This document shows positions 43,109 to 52,364 of a DNA stretch of 64,000 nucleotides, piece by piece. The DNA comes from Oceanobacillus_B kapialis. Its GTDB lineage: Bacteria > Bacillota > Bacilli > Bacillales > Amphibacillaceae. Positions within the stretch are counted from its first letter, which is position 1, and every line of letters begins with the position of its first letter. Both the position numbers and the translations under genes were made by a program. The notes under the pieces are model-generated. The model was not told the origin of the DNA, searched no databases, and saw nothing but the letters and a program-made list of their open reading frames with translations. Where the stretch lies: assembly GCF_042685265.1 (NCBI RefSeq), contig NZ_JBHUMX010000019.1, one strand, 5' to 3'.

Positions 43109-45425
43109 TTTTCTCCTCCACTAGTGCATACGTTAGAACTTCATCTAAGTGTGATACTGGAATAAAGTTCAATTCGTTTCGCACGCTCTCTGGAATTTCC
43201 TCTATATCTTTTTTATTGTCTTCAGGAATGATAATGGTGGTTAGTCCAGCTCTATGTGCACTAAGTGATTTTTCCTTTAGTCCACCGATTGGCAGAACCC
43301 GTCCACGCAATGTGATTTCCCCAGTCATTCCCACTTCTTTTTTCACTGCACGCCCCGTTAAAGCAGAGACAAGAGCTGTTGCCATGGTAATCCCCGCAGA
43401 TGGTCCATCTTTTGGAGTTGCGCCTTCTGGTACATGTATGTGAATATCATATTTCTCATAGAAGTCAGTAACTATATTTAGCTCCGTAGCTCGTGACCGA
43501 ATATAACTGAAGGCAGCCTGTGCTGATTCCTGCATGACATCACCAAGCTTTCCAGTCAGTGTCAGCTTACCTTTCCCTGGATAGTGTGATACTTCAATAG
43601 AAAGAGTATCTCCTCCAGCTGCAGTATACGCCAATCCTGTGGCTGTACCTACTTGGTCCTCCTGCTCTCTCATTCCATAACGATAAACTGGTTTACCTAA
43701 CAACTCTTCCAAGCTTTTCTCTGTCACCACTACACGCTTTTTCTCTTCTGATATGATAATACGTGCAGCCTTTCTGCAAACAGTTGCTAATTGTCGTTCT
43801 AGATTCCTCACACCAGCTTCCCGTGTGTACCTGCGAATTAATTTTAATAATGCCTCATCCCTTACTTGCAAGGTGCTTTTCTTTAATCCATTTTCTCTTA
43901 ATTGCTTCGGTAATAAATGTTCTTTCGCAATATGAAGCTTTTCCACCTCTGTATAGCCAGCAATAGAGATAAGCTCCATTCTATCAAGCAATGGCCCAGG
44001 AATATTATTCACATAATTCGCAGTCGCAATAAATAGCACATTCGAGAGATCGTAAGTTTCTTCAATAAAGTGATCACTAAAGTTGCTGTTTTGCTCTGGG
44101 TCTAGGACTTCAAGCATGGCAGAAGAAGGGTCACCACGAAAGTCATTGGACATTTTATCAATTTCATCTAAAAGGAAAACCGGATTAATGGTCTTCGCCT
44201 TTTTCATTCCCTGGATTATACGACCTGGCATTGCACCAATATAAGTGCGGCGATGACCACGGATTTCCGCTTCATCTCGGACACCTCCGAGAGATATACG
44301 GACAAAGTTTCGATTAATAGAACGAGCTATTGATTTGGCTAAGGATGTCTTCCCTACACCGGGCGGGCCAACAAGACAGAGAATTGGACCCTTAATAGAA
44401 TTGGTTAGCTTTTGCACAGCAAGATACTCAAGTATTCGTTCTTTTACTTTGTCTAGGCCATAATGATCTGTATTAAGAATATCTTCCGCTTTGTTAATTT
44501 CAATCCTATCCTCGGAGCGATTTGTCCATGGTAAAACAATTAACCATTCTAAATAGTTTCTAATAACAGAACTCTCCGCCGAGCTTTGTGGCACTTTTTC
44601 ATAGCGATCTAATTCTTTTAAAGCAGCCTCCATAACTTGCTCTGGCATATCTGAACTCGTTATTTTCTCCTTTAATTGCCCAATTTCTCCTGTTTTACCG
44701 TCTTTTTCACCTAACTCTTTTTGAATTGCTTTCATTTGTTCACGCAAATAATATTCCTTTTGCGTTTTTTCCATGGATGTCTTTACCCGCTCACCAATCT
44801 TTTTTTCCAGATCTAATACTTTTTTCTCGTTTGTAATTAACTTAATAAGATATTTTAATCGGGCGATTACATTTTGCATTTCTAATATTTCTTGTTTTTC
44901 CTTCAATTTAAGAGATAAATGGGACGTTATTATATCAGAAAGCCTTGAGGGTTCATCAATATCTGAAACTGTAGCAAAGGTTTCTTTGCTTATTTTTCTG
45001 GAAACAGAAACATATTGTTCAAACAAACCAAGTAATGAGCGCATAAGCGCCTCTTCCTCATTGTCATCACCATGTATATCTTCGCGTTTCTCAATCTCTG
45101 CTTTAAAGAAGTCACTATCCTCTGTAAAACGAACAATTTCTCCTCTATGAAGCCCTTCCACCAACACTCGCATTGTTCCATTAGGTAATTTAAGCATTTG
45201 CTTCACTACAGCCATTGTTCCGATCGAATATATGTCTTGAGGTTCTGGATCATCCATGCTTACTTTTCTTTGAGCAACAAGGAAAATATTTTGATCATCC
45301 ATCATTGCTTGTTCCAATGCTGCGATGCTTTTATCTCTTCCCACATCTAAATGGATTACCATAGATGGAAACACAAGTAATCCACGCAATGGTAATAGAG
45401 GGAGTTGTATTGTCTCTTTCGTCAT
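43095..45425 (-). CDS. lonA: ATP-dependent protease LonA
   Basis: LonA degrades misfolded and regulatory proteins. The 776 residues comprise the N-terminal substrate domain, a long coiled coil, the AAA+ module (CLVGPPGVGKTSLAKSIAR, VFLLDEIDKMS) and the protease domain with the Ser-Lys dyad (TPKDGPSAGITM ... GLKEKSLSAHRAG). ACGGAGG precedes the ATG. In B. subtilis lonB lies between lonA and clpX; it is missing here, with only 299 non-coding bases in its place. Confidence 0.98.
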   Translation of the reverse strand: MTKETIQLPLLPLRGLLVFPSMVIHLDVGRDKSIAALEQAMMDDQNIFLVAQRKVSMDDPEPQDIYSIGTMAVVKQMLKLPNGTMRVLVEGLHRGEIVRFTEDSDFFKAEIEKREDIHGDDNEEEALMRSLLGLFEQYVSVSRKISKETFATVSDIDEPSRLSDIITSHLSLKLKEKQEILEMQNVIARLKYLIKLITNEKKVLDLEKKIGERVKTSMEKTQKEYYLREQMKAIQKELGEKDGKTGEIGQLKEKITSSDMPEQVMEAALKELDRYEKVPQSSAESSVIRNYLEWLIVLPWTNRSEDRIEINKAEDILNTDHYGLDKVKERILEYLAVQKLTNSIKGPILCLVGPPGVGKTSLAKSIARSINRNFVRISLGGVRDEAEIRGHRRTYIGAMPGRIIQGMKKAKTINPVFLLDEIDKMSNDFRGDPSSAMLEVLDPEQNSNFSDHFIEETYDLSNVLFIATANYVNNIPGPLLDRMELISIAGYTEVEKLHIAKEHLLPKQLRENGLKKSTLQVRDEALLKLIRRYTREAGVRNLERQLATVCRKAARIIISEEKKRVVVTEKSLEELLGKPVYRYGMREQEDQVGTATGLAYTAAGGDTLSIEVSHYPGKGKLTLTGKLGDVMQESAQAAFSYIRSRATELNIVTDFYEKYDIHIHVPEGATPKDGPSAGITMATALVSALTGRAVKKEVGMTGEITLRGRVLPIGGLKEKSLSAHRAGLTTIIIPEDNKKDIEEIPESVRNELNFIPVSHLDEVLTYALVEEKNEGN

Positions 45426-45636
45426 GTAACGACCTCCGTATTTCTTAATATGTAAAATACAAATAAAGTTTCTTCTATGTGTTCTTTAAAGTTTATAGAA
45501 AACGGAACCTTTTGTAAACGTTAAACCTATAATTGTGAATGGTTATAGCATTCCCCTCATCTTTTTTATCTAATCAGGAAATATTGAAGGGCCAATGCAA
45601 AACACTTTTAGTTATATAACTATATCTTCATACATT

Positions 45637-45679
45637 TAAAAAAAGACTGTCTTGGCAACTAAATCACGCAAGACAGTCT
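45637..45679 (-). terminator. Terminator after clpX
   Basis: AGACTGTCTTG pairs with CAAGACAGTCT (45644-45654 with 45669-45679), followed by seven T on the minus strand. The rest of 45426-45724 is AT-rich with no gene seen. Confidence 0.82.
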
Positions 45680-45724
45680 CTCCTGTTACCCAAACCGGAA
45701 TATTATTTAATCTATAGGAAGGTA

Positions 45725-46999
45725 TTAAGCACTTTCTTTAGGCTTTTTGCCTTCTTTAACGGTCCCATCATGAAACACAAGCTTTGGACTTCCGTTCTCT
45801 TCCATTACCGTATCTTTGGTGATGACACATTTTTCAATATCATCCCTTGAAGGCAATTCGAACATAACGTCTAACATAATTCCTTCAATAATGGAACGGA
45901 GGCCACGTGCTCCAGTTTTCCGCTCAATTGCTTTCCTAGCAATTTCTCTTAATGCTTCCTCTTCAATCTCTAATTCCACATTATCGATCGAGAATAGCTT
46001 CTGGTATTGTTTTACAAGTGCATTCTTAGGCTGGGTCAAGATTTCAATAAGTGCTTCTTCATCTAGTGGTGTTAGACTTCCAATTACCGGGATACGGCCA
46101 ATAAATTCAGGTATAAGGCCATAGCGTAGTAAGTCTTCTGGTAACACTTTAGAAAGAAGTTCTCCCATTTCTAAATCTTGTTGCTTCTCATTAGAACCAA
46201 AGCCAATGACTTTTTTACCAAGACGACGTTTAATCACCTGGTCGATACCATCAAAGGCTCCCCCAACGATGAATAAAATATTTGTCGTATCAATCTGAAT
46301 GAATTCTTGATGTGGATGCTTACGACCACCTTGTGGTGGAACACTTGCTACTGTACCCTCAAGAATTTTCAGAAGTGCTTGCTGAACACCTTCACCTGAA
46401 ACATCCCTTGTAATAGATGGGTTTTCAGATTTACGAGCTACTTTGTCGATTTCATCAATATAGATGATTCCTTTTTCAGCTTTTTCCACATCATAATCTG
46501 CTGCCTGAATTAATTTCAGTAGAATATTTTCTACATCTTCCCCTACATATCCAGCTTCTGTTAAGGAAGTGGCATCTGCCATGGCAAATGGAACATTAAT
46601 AATTCTAGCAAGCGTTTGAGCTAGAAGGGTTTTACCACTACCAGTAGGACCGATCATAGCAATATTACTTTTAGACAATTCTACATCGTCCCCTGCTGAT
46701 TTAGGGGAGTTAATTCGTTTGTAGTGATTGTATACAGCAACTGAAAGATTTTTCTTAGCTTTGTCCTGACCAATAACATAATCATTTAGTATTTCACAAA
46801 TTTCTTTTGGCTTTGGAATTTCTTTCATTTCTGTTTCTTCTTCTGTTCCCAATTCCTCTTCCACGATTTCTGTGCAAAGTTCTATACATTCATCACATAT
46901 ATAAACGCCAGGTCCGGCTACTAGCTTACGTACTTGTTCTTGACTCTTTCCACAAAACGAACATTTCAGTTGTCCTTTTTCTTCATTAAACTTAAACAT
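45725..46999 (-). CDS. clpX: ATP-dependent Clp protease ATP-binding subunit ClpX
   Basis: ClpX unfolds substrates for ClpP. The 424 residues start with the four-cysteine zinc-binding domain (Cys13, Cys16, Cys35, Cys38), then Walker A GPTGSGKT (117-124), IIYIDEIDKVARKSE, the pore loop GYVGED and the IGF loop (KVIGFGS) that docks to ClpP. It follows tig, as in B. subtilis. Confidence 0.98.
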   Translation of the reverse strand: MFKFNEEKGQLKCSFCGKSQEQVRKLVAGPGVYICDECIELCTEIVEEELGTEEETEMKEIPKPKEICEILNDYVIGQDKAKKNLSVAVYNHYKRINSPKSAGDDVELSKSNIAMIGPTGSGKTLLAQTLARIINVPFAMADATSLTEAGYVGEDVENILLKLIQAADYDVEKAEKGIIYIDEIDKVARKSENPSITRDVSGEGVQQALLKILEGTVASVPPQGGRKHPHQEFIQIDTTNILFIVGGAFDGIDQVIKRRLGKKVIGFGSNEKQQDLEMGELLSKVLPEDLLRYGLIPEFIGRIPVIGSLTPLDEEALIEILTQPKNALVKQYQKLFSIDNVELEIEEEALREIARKAIERKTGARGLRSIIEGIMLDVMFELPSRDDIEKCVITKDTVMEENGSPKLVFHDGTVKEGKKPKESA

Positions 47000-47066
47000 T
47001 ATATTTCACCCCTAAAAGTTTAAATCTCCACCTGAATGGAATTTTCAGGATTCAACTTTCATAGTC

Positions 47067-47094
47067 ATCATATCAGATCGATTTTAAAATACAA
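47067..47094 (-). promoter_or_regulatory. Possible promoter of clpX
   Basis: Minus-strand TATGAT (47067-47072) with TTGTAT 16 bases upstream (47089-47094). A second candidate, TTGACT with CATAAT and a 16-base spacer, lies at 47129-47156. No gene is present in 47000-47271. Confidence 0.4.
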
Positions 47095-47271
47095 AACGAT
47101 ACACTTTCATAACGTTTAGCATAATCTAATTATGGATAATAATTCATAAAAGTCAAATCATACTACTTATACTATATGTAGCTAACCATAATTAAGTATG
47201 CTTATCAAACCACATAATCCTTCATTTTTTTTGGAATTGCGATTTACAACACAAATGGAAAGTTATATGAG

Positions 47272-47304
47272 AAAACAAGGTGCAACTTCTCTGCACCTTG
47301 TTTT
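47272..47304 (-). terminator. Terminator after tig
   Basis: AAAACAAGGTGCA pairs with TGCACCTTGTTTT around a seven-base loop, just past the tig stop codon. Confidence 0.8.
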
Positions 47305-47348
47305 AGTATTTACCTTATCCACCTGCATCTAAACGGAATTATATTATT

Positions 47349-48635
47349 TTAGACAGTTTTGCTGTTCTCAACAAGAAATTCGATTGCTTTGCGCATTTTC
47401 AGATCGCCTTTTACAGCTTCTGTATTTCCACCAAGCATCTGTTTCAACTGTTCCAATTCAGTTCCGTACATAGAAGCCATTTTTTCAAGTTCTGCTTCTA
47501 CATCTTCTTCGGAAACTTCAAGGTTTTCCTCGTTAACAATAGCTTCAAGTGTAAGGTTCGTTTTAACGCGTTTTTCAGCATCCTCTTTCATTTGCTCTTT
47601 CAAAGCATTCTCGTCTTGACCAGAGAATTGAGAATACATTTCCATTGTCATTCCTTGCATTTGCAAGCGCTGTTCAAATTCTTTTACCATTTGATCAAGC
47701 TCTGTTTCAACCATTGCTTCAGGAATGTCTACCTGTGCATTTTCAGAAGCTTTTTCAATCAAAGTTTCTCTTTTTTGGTTGTCAGCATCTTGTTTTCTTT
47801 GCGCTTCTAACTCTTCTTTTTTCTTTTTCTTTAACTCATCAAGGGATTCAACTTCTTCATCTACATCTTTAGCAAATTCATCATCAAGCTCTGGAAGTTC
47901 TTTCGCTTTCACTTCATGAATCTTAACTTTGAATGTAGCTTTTTTACCTGCAAGTTCTTCAGCATGATATTCTTCAGGGAATGTTACTTCAACTTCCGTA
48001 TCTTCACCAGGTGTTTTTCCAACTAACTGTTCTTCAAATCCTGGAATGAATTGGCCTGAGCCAATTTCTAGTGAATGGTTTTCACCTTTTCCACCTTCAA
48101 AAGCTTCTCCGTCTAGGAAACCTTCGAAATCCATTACAACAGTATCGCCTTCTTCCACACTACCTTCTTCTTTTACAACCAACTCTGCTTGATGCTGACG
48201 TTGATGCTCTAATTCATGGTCTACATCTTCATCTGTTACTTCTACAGATTGCTCTTCCACTTCAAGACCTTTGTATTCTCCAAGTGTTACTTCCGGTTTA
48301 ACGGTTACCTTAGCAGTGAATACAAGTGGCTGACCCTGCTCAATAGTTTCAATGTCAATTTCAGGTTGTGCTACTGGTTCAATTCCTGCTTCTTCAACAG
48401 CATTCGTGTATGCTTCAGGCAATACGATGTCTACAGCGTCTTGATACAATGCTTCTACACCAAAACGGTTTTCGAAAATTTTACGTGGAATTTTCCCTTT
48501 ACGGAATCCAGGAATCTGAACATCCTTGGAAACCTTTTTAAAAGCTTGATCTAGTCCTTGATCAAATTTTTCTACAGAAACTTCAAACGTAAGTACTCCT
48601 TCATTTCCTTCTTGTTTTTCCCATTTCACTGACAT
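47349..48635 (-). CDS. tig: Trigger factor
   Basis: Trigger factor is the ribosome-bound chaperone and prolyl isomerase. From the ATG at 48635 (after GGAGGGAA) it has 428 residues. It has the ribosome-binding domain with the GFRKGKIPRKIFE signature, an FKBP-type domain (VEEGDTVVMDFEGFLDGEAFEGG), and the helical C-terminal arms. Very acidic Glu/Asp-rich composition fits a mildly halophilic Bacillaceae. Twelve codons upstream in frame lack a ribosome-binding site. Confidence 0.98.
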   Translation of the reverse strand: MSVKWEKQEGNEGVLTFEVSVEKFDQGLDQAFKKVSKDVQIPGFRKGKIPRKIFENRFGVEALYQDAVDIVLPEAYTNAVEEAGIEPVAQPEIDIETIEQGQPLVFTAKVTVKPEVTLGEYKGLEVEEQSVEVTDEDVDHELEHQRQHQAELVVKEEGSVEEGDTVVMDFEGFLDGEAFEGGKGENHSLEIGSGQFIPGFEEQLVGKTPGEDTEVEVTFPEEYHAEELAGKKATFKVKIHEVKAKELPELDDEFAKDVDEEVESLDELKKKKKEELEAQRKQDADNQKRETLIEKASENAQVDIPEAMVETELDQMVKEFEQRLQMQGMTMEMYSQFSGQDENALKEQMKEDAEKRVKTNLTLEAIVNEENLEVSEEDVEAELEKMASMYGTELEQLKQMLGGNTEAVKGDLKMRKAIEFLVENSKTV

Positions 48636-48781
48636 AAAAATTCCCTCCAAAATCAAATCTATTGTTTCCAATCATTTTACACGTTCATTATGATAACTAC
48701 TTATATAATGATCTATATTTACAACCATCTTATTATAACATAATTACCTTGCCTTTCAAGCATTTCGGAGCCTACCAGCTA

Positions 48782-49768
48782 TTACTCTTCAATAATGCTT
48801 AAGTAAAGGGTGTCACTTAGCTTAATTTCTTCGCTGAATTGTAGGATATTGTTAGGCTGTGACATTTCTTCATCCATATGTATACCTAGGTATTCCTGGC
48901 CTACGAGCTTTATTGCTTCCGCTAGTTGGAATACTTCCTCTGATGGCGGAAATATCGGATAATGTACATACAAAAAGCGAAACAGCAACTTTTCAAGCAT
49001 TTCAAATAAAGTTGGGTTCTTCTGTTCTATTTCCTCTAACAAGCTTCTAACTTGATGAAATATTGATAGGTCTTCAACCTTTTCTAATGCATAAGGTCTA
49101 ACAATTCTTTCTCTTCCAAGCTTATGTATGCTCACATCCTGATCATAACCAGCTTCAGTTAACCATTGGAGAACTACCGTTTTGGTTACAGGATGTACTT
49201 TTTCATTCGTAAGCAACGTTGGAATCTCCTTAGTAGGCAATGCAGACATCTGTCTCAGGCTTTCTATAATCCGCCACTGCTCCCTATGGTTTTCCTCATC
49301 AATTGCTTGCATTAACCCACTTAAATGGGTATTAGATCTTTCGACTGTTAAATCTGCCTTCATCTTACTACTCATCGTATACAATTGCTGAAACTGTTCT
49401 TCCATTGGGGCAGGGACTTCCCCCATCTCAAATTCATACTCAACTTGCTCCATTAACAGATCGTATTGGTTTGTCTGGAACAAAATAGTTAAATAGATAT
49501 GTACATAATGGTAATAATGTTCATCCTTTATTGTAAGTAACTCTTCACATATTTCTTGTGCTTCACTATGTCGGCCCAATTCCATTAAACAAATGAGCTT
49601 CCCTATAATAATTTCGTGGGAATGTATATGATAGCTTAACAACTCATCTAGTTTGGTAAGCGCCTCCTCATACCTTTTCTCTTTAAGAGCTTGCACGCTC
49701 TCTTCTTCCAAAACATCTTTCCATTTTGGGAAAAGGATGACATTCTCTTTTTCTGAATACTGCTGCAT
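48782..49768 (-). CDS. ysoA: TPR-repeat protein YsoA-like
   Basis: A 328-residue mostly helical protein. TPR-like repeats occupy about residues 20-125 (EEALTKLDELLSYHIHSHEIIIGKLICLMELGRHSEAQEICEEL and the next repeat). The C-terminal half is less repetitive. YsoA is the B. subtilis gene upstream of tig and has this design; function unknown. The name rests on position and architecture. Confidence 0.7.
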   Translation of the reverse strand: MQQYSEKENVILFPKWKDVLEEESVQALKEKRYEEALTKLDELLSYHIHSHEIIIGKLICLMELGRHSEAQEICEELLTIKDEHYYHYVHIYLTILFQTNQYDLLMEQVEYEFEMGEVPAPMEEQFQQLYTMSSKMKADLTVERSNTHLSGLMQAIDEENHREQWRIIESLRQMSALPTKEIPTLLTNEKVHPVTKTVVLQWLTEAGYDQDVSIHKLGRERIVRPYALEKVEDLSIFHQVRSLLEEIEQKNPTLFEMLEKLLFRFLYVHYPIFPPSEEVFQLAEAIKLVGQEYLGIHMDEEMSQPNNILQFSEEIKLSDTLYLSIIEE

Positions 49769-50186
49769 TTATTTCCTCCTTTCCTTGGACATGTGTTTAT
49801 TATTTAACAGTCAATAGATATACATACCCTCTTCTTTTAAAAATAAACCTTTTGGTCAACAATTCCTTAAAGTTTTACAAGTAACTTTCCTTATAAAGAC
49901 GCCTTTTCTTATGGAGAATAAAGGGTAGTTATAAAAACAAGAATGACCAAATCACCTATGTTTGTAACACTGTATTTCACCCTATTTATTATACCATGGA
50001 TTTTGGTTAGCAGGTTTATAATCGACCAGTTGTACATATTAATCTTTTTCTAGAAAGTGTATCACATCTATACTAGGGTTTTCTATCATCCTATTAAAAA
50101 ACAAGCGTTTGCCGTAAGCCACCTGCCATTCCAAAACATTCTATATCGAATAAAATACATTATCAAGATCAAAGGAGGGAAAAACA
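49769..50186. other. Intergenic region without a gene
   Basis: These 418 bases separate divergent ysoA and the gene at 50187. They are AT-rich. An ATACATTA shortly before 50170 resembles part of a sigma-E -10 box for the gene at 50187, but no matching -35 was found. Nothing else is supported. Confidence 0.4.
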
Positions 50187-50507
50187 ATGAGAAAAAGGAA
50201 CCAAAATAGAAGTTTTGATCAAAATGGTAACCAGGAGTATTTCTTTGCTAAAGCCAATGCAGATGTTGATTTTGACCTAGACAACGATAATGACAATGAT
50301 CTAAAAAACAAAAACAACAATTATAATATCGTAAAAGTATATGTCAACGGCATGGGCGTTGGTCCTGCTAATGAAGTTGAAGAAGAGGAAGAAGAGGCTG
50401 AAGCAGAAGAAGAGGAAGAAGAAGAGGAAGAAGAAGTTGTAAGAAAACCTAGGAAAATTTGCAGAAAGAGAAACAACGTACTCGGCGTAAACCAACGTAA
50501 AAAATAA
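50187..50507 (+). CDS. Small acidic low-complexity protein, possibly spore-associated
   Basis: Not assignable to a family. The 106 residues comprise a basic/polar N terminus, an Asp/Asn-rich stretch (DVDFDLDNDNDNDLKNKNNN), a short ordered segment (YNIVKVYVNGMGVGPANE), an almost pure Glu run of about 27 residues broken by Ala, and a very basic tail (RKPRKICRKRN). AAAGGAGGG precedes the ATG by 8 bases, and a terminator follows, so it is a real unit. Composition resembles spore coat-associated proteins; this is inference. Confidence 0.65.
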   Translation: MRKRNQNRSFDQNGNQEYFFAKANADVDFDLDNDNDNDLKNKNNNYNIVKVYVNGMGVGPANEVEEEEEEAEAEEEEEEEEEEVVRKPRKICRKRNNVLGVNQRKK

Positions 50508-50547
50508 CCTAGAAGCTATTTATCCCACCTTAACTGGAAGAAGTTGA

Positions 50548-50580
50548 GCCAGCGTTTTCAGTAACGTTGGCTTACTTTTC
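50548..50580 (+). terminator. Terminator after the acidic protein gene
   Basis: GCCAGCGTT pairs with AACGTTGGC (one wobble), followed by TTACTTTTC. Confidence 0.6.
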
Positions 50581-50608
50581 AATATGTTTCAACATGTATC
50601 TCATAGCT

Positions 50609-51298
50609 TTACGCAATTACAGTTAGAATTACAGCTATTCCATTAAATGTTCCGTGAATAATGATAGCAGGTATAATAGAATTCGTTTTTTCATAAGTCC
50701 AAGCGAATATTAACCCTGAAACAAAATTAACTGGCAGGGTATTATATGTAGGAATATGGACTAGTGTGAAAATTATAGAGCTAAGACACAAACCCGGAAC
50801 TACTCCCCACTTTATTCGAAACCATTTATAAAGGAAGCCTCGATACAATATCTCTTCATATAATGGAGATATGATAGCAGCAGAAACAAATCCAATCAAA
50901 AAGTTAATCCAATTTAAATCTTGTTTTAGTGATCTCGTTTTAGCATTATCAGTCCCCATGTTAATGTAATCCATTATGATTACTATTGCCACACTCATAA
51001 CGATTAAACATAAGGTCCAGTTTATTATTGACTTCCAATATTGTTTTCTAAAAGGTTGTAAACCGACTTCTTCCCACCCATACTGATATGGTTTTAACGC
51101 TGTAACATATATACTTATCGTACATAAAACGGCCATTACAACGCCAGTTAATGTGCCTGCATATAACTCATGCTGAAATAAATCATTTAATAGATTTTGT
51201 AAGTAACCTTCAATTGTCAAAGGCACAACTAAGAAAACAAGCACAAGTAAAATGATTAGATCTTTAAACGTCCATTTTGTCACAAGAAAATTATCCAT
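50609..51298 (-). CDS. CPBP-family intramembrane metalloprotease
   Basis: The 229-residue protein has about six membrane segments and the Abi/CPBP motifs: LYEEILYRGFLYKW (EExxxR), FTLVHIP (FxxxH) and a final helix with HGTFNGIAV. Family members include CAAX-type and bacteriocin self-immunity proteases; the role here is unknown. TGGAGGAA lies before the ATG. It is the last chromosomal gene before the prophage boundary. Confidence 0.88.
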   Translation of the reverse strand: MDNFLVTKWTFKDLIILLVLVFLVVPLTIEGYLQNLLNDLFQHELYAGTLTGVVMAVLCTISIYVTALKPYQYGWEEVGLQPFRKQYWKSIINWTLCLIVMSVAIVIIMDYINMGTDNAKTRSLKQDLNWINFLIGFVSAAIISPLYEEILYRGFLYKWFRIKWGVVPGLCLSSIIFTLVHIPTYNTLPVNFVSGLIFAWTYEKTNSIIPAIIIHGTFNGIAVILTVIA

Positions 51299-51523
51299 TC
51301 TAATTCCTCCATATGTAATAAGATATATCTAGCATAAAAGATGACGCTACGTAACTTGCAAGCATATATTAATAAAATTTAAAGGAGGAAAAGAAATATG
51401 GAAGGATAACTTTCTATAAGTGGTTTCTTAGAGAATACACAGCTCTGAAAAAGCCCCTATTATAGCGGGAGAAAGCCCTAGAAATTTATATTCAACACAA
51501 TAATATAATAAGTGCCAAAAAGA

Positions 51524-51558
51524 AAAAACCTAACAAACATTAAGTTTGTTAGGTTTTT
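51524..51558 (-). terminator. Terminator following the tRNA-Arg remnant
   Basis: A 15-bp perfect stem AAAAACCTAACAAAC with its complement, five-base loop. It sits 5 bases beyond the 3' end of the tRNA fragment and was probably the terminator of the intact tRNA gene. Confidence 0.8.
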
Positions 51559-51563
51559 ATTGA

Positions 51564-51610
51564 CGTCCCAGGCAGGATTCGAACCTGCGACCCACAGCTT
51601 AGAAGGCTGT
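51564..51610 (-). other. 3' half of tRNA-Arg(UCU), prophage attachment site
   Basis: On the minus strand the sequence runs from an anticodon stem-loop (ACAGC-CTTCTAA-GCTGT, anticodon TCT) through a T arm (GCAGG-TTCGAAT-CCTGC) to an acceptor 3' strand CTGGGAC plus discriminator G. The D arm and acceptor 5' strand (expected GTCCCAG) are missing, replaced by AT-rich DNA. A half tRNA at the edge of phage genes is the duplicated core left by tRNA-targeted integration. Confidence 0.85.
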
Positions 51611-51635
51611 AATTTTGATTTTTTATATTTTCTCT

Positions 51636-51676
51636 AAATGCTACAAAGTGCTATGTAATAGTGTTTTGTAGCATTT
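51636..51676. other. Inverted repeat inside the attachment region
   Basis: AAATGCTACAAA (51636-51647) and TTTGTAGCATTT (51665-51676) form a 12-bp perfect stem with a T-rich tail on the plus strand. It may be a terminator shielding the prophage edge or an integrase/excisionase binding structure. Confidence 0.45.
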
Positions 51677-51731
51677 CTTTGTTTTATAATATTTTACTTT
51701 TTTATGGTTTATTTTCGATTTTCGCAAAAAT

Positions 51732-51757
51732 GGTATCCTATCGGTATCCTGAGATAC
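51732..51757. repeat. GGTATCC direct repeats near the attachment site
   Basis: GGTATCC occurs at 51732-51738 and 51743-51749, followed by the inverse GATACC at 51752-51757. Short repeats of this sort beside an attachment core are typical arm-type sites of tyrosine integrases. Confidence 0.4.
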
Positions 51758-51854
51758 CAAACTTGTTTCTTCCATTATATATGGCTTAAAAAAATTCATA
51801 TGGAATTTTTCGCCAATTATTGATAGTATCTAATCATAAAGGGGGAATATACAT

Positions 51855-52298
51855 ATGACTTACATTTTTAAAAAACCAAATACAACTGTGGAGCTTAAAG
51901 AAGACAGTGTACTTTTCAAACGTAGTAAAAACGATTTAATGATACACAAGTCACTGCGTGGTGAAACAAAAGTATTATATAGTCAAATCCAAGAAATTAA
52001 ATATAAAGAAGCTACATGGTCTTCATCAGGTTATTTACAATTATCTACTCCTAGAAGCTCTATGGTCGGTGTTTTAAGGACTGTAGATCAACCACAAAAT
52101 GCTGTAAAATTTAAAAAAGATAAAAATGAAGATGCTTTAGGCCTAAAACATGAAATTGAAAAGCGGATGGAAAACATCAAAAAAGGAAACTCTGAACCTA
52201 ATGTAGGATCTCTTAGGGAATTAAAATCATTAGTTGATGAAGGAGTTATAACTGAAGAAGAGTTTCAATTAAAGAAGAAACAGATATTGAACATATAA
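51855..52298 (+). CDS. DUF4429/SHOCT-domain protein, prophage cargo
   Basis: The 147-residue protein has an N-terminal PH-like beta domain (about 1-105: VELKEDSVLFKRSKN ... YLQLSTPRSSM) as in DUF4429, and a C-terminal SHOCT helix pair (LRELKSLVDEGVITEEEFQLKKKQIL). AAAGGGGGAA precedes the ATG. Such proteins are common as cargo in Firmicute prophages; function unknown. It is transcribed opposite to the late genes, together with the next gene. Confidence 0.75.
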   Translation: MTYIFKKPNTTVELKEDSVLFKRSKNDLMIHKSLRGETKVLYSQIQEIKYKEATWSSSGYLQLSTPRSSMVGVLRTVDQPQNAVKFKKDKNEDALGLKHEIEKRMENIKKGNSEPNVGSLRELKSLVDEGVITEEEFQLKKKQILNI

Positions 52299-52364
52299 AT
52301 TAGTTATAAAAAAGGTGAACAAAAATGAATGAAATTAGTTTGGGAAGATGTGGAGGAAAAAATA

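Noticed and set aside
50390..50460. Glu-codon run in the acidic protein as a simple-sequence artefact
   Set aside because: The frame is open across it, preceded by a good ribosome-binding site and followed by a terminator, and GAA and GAG codons are mixed.
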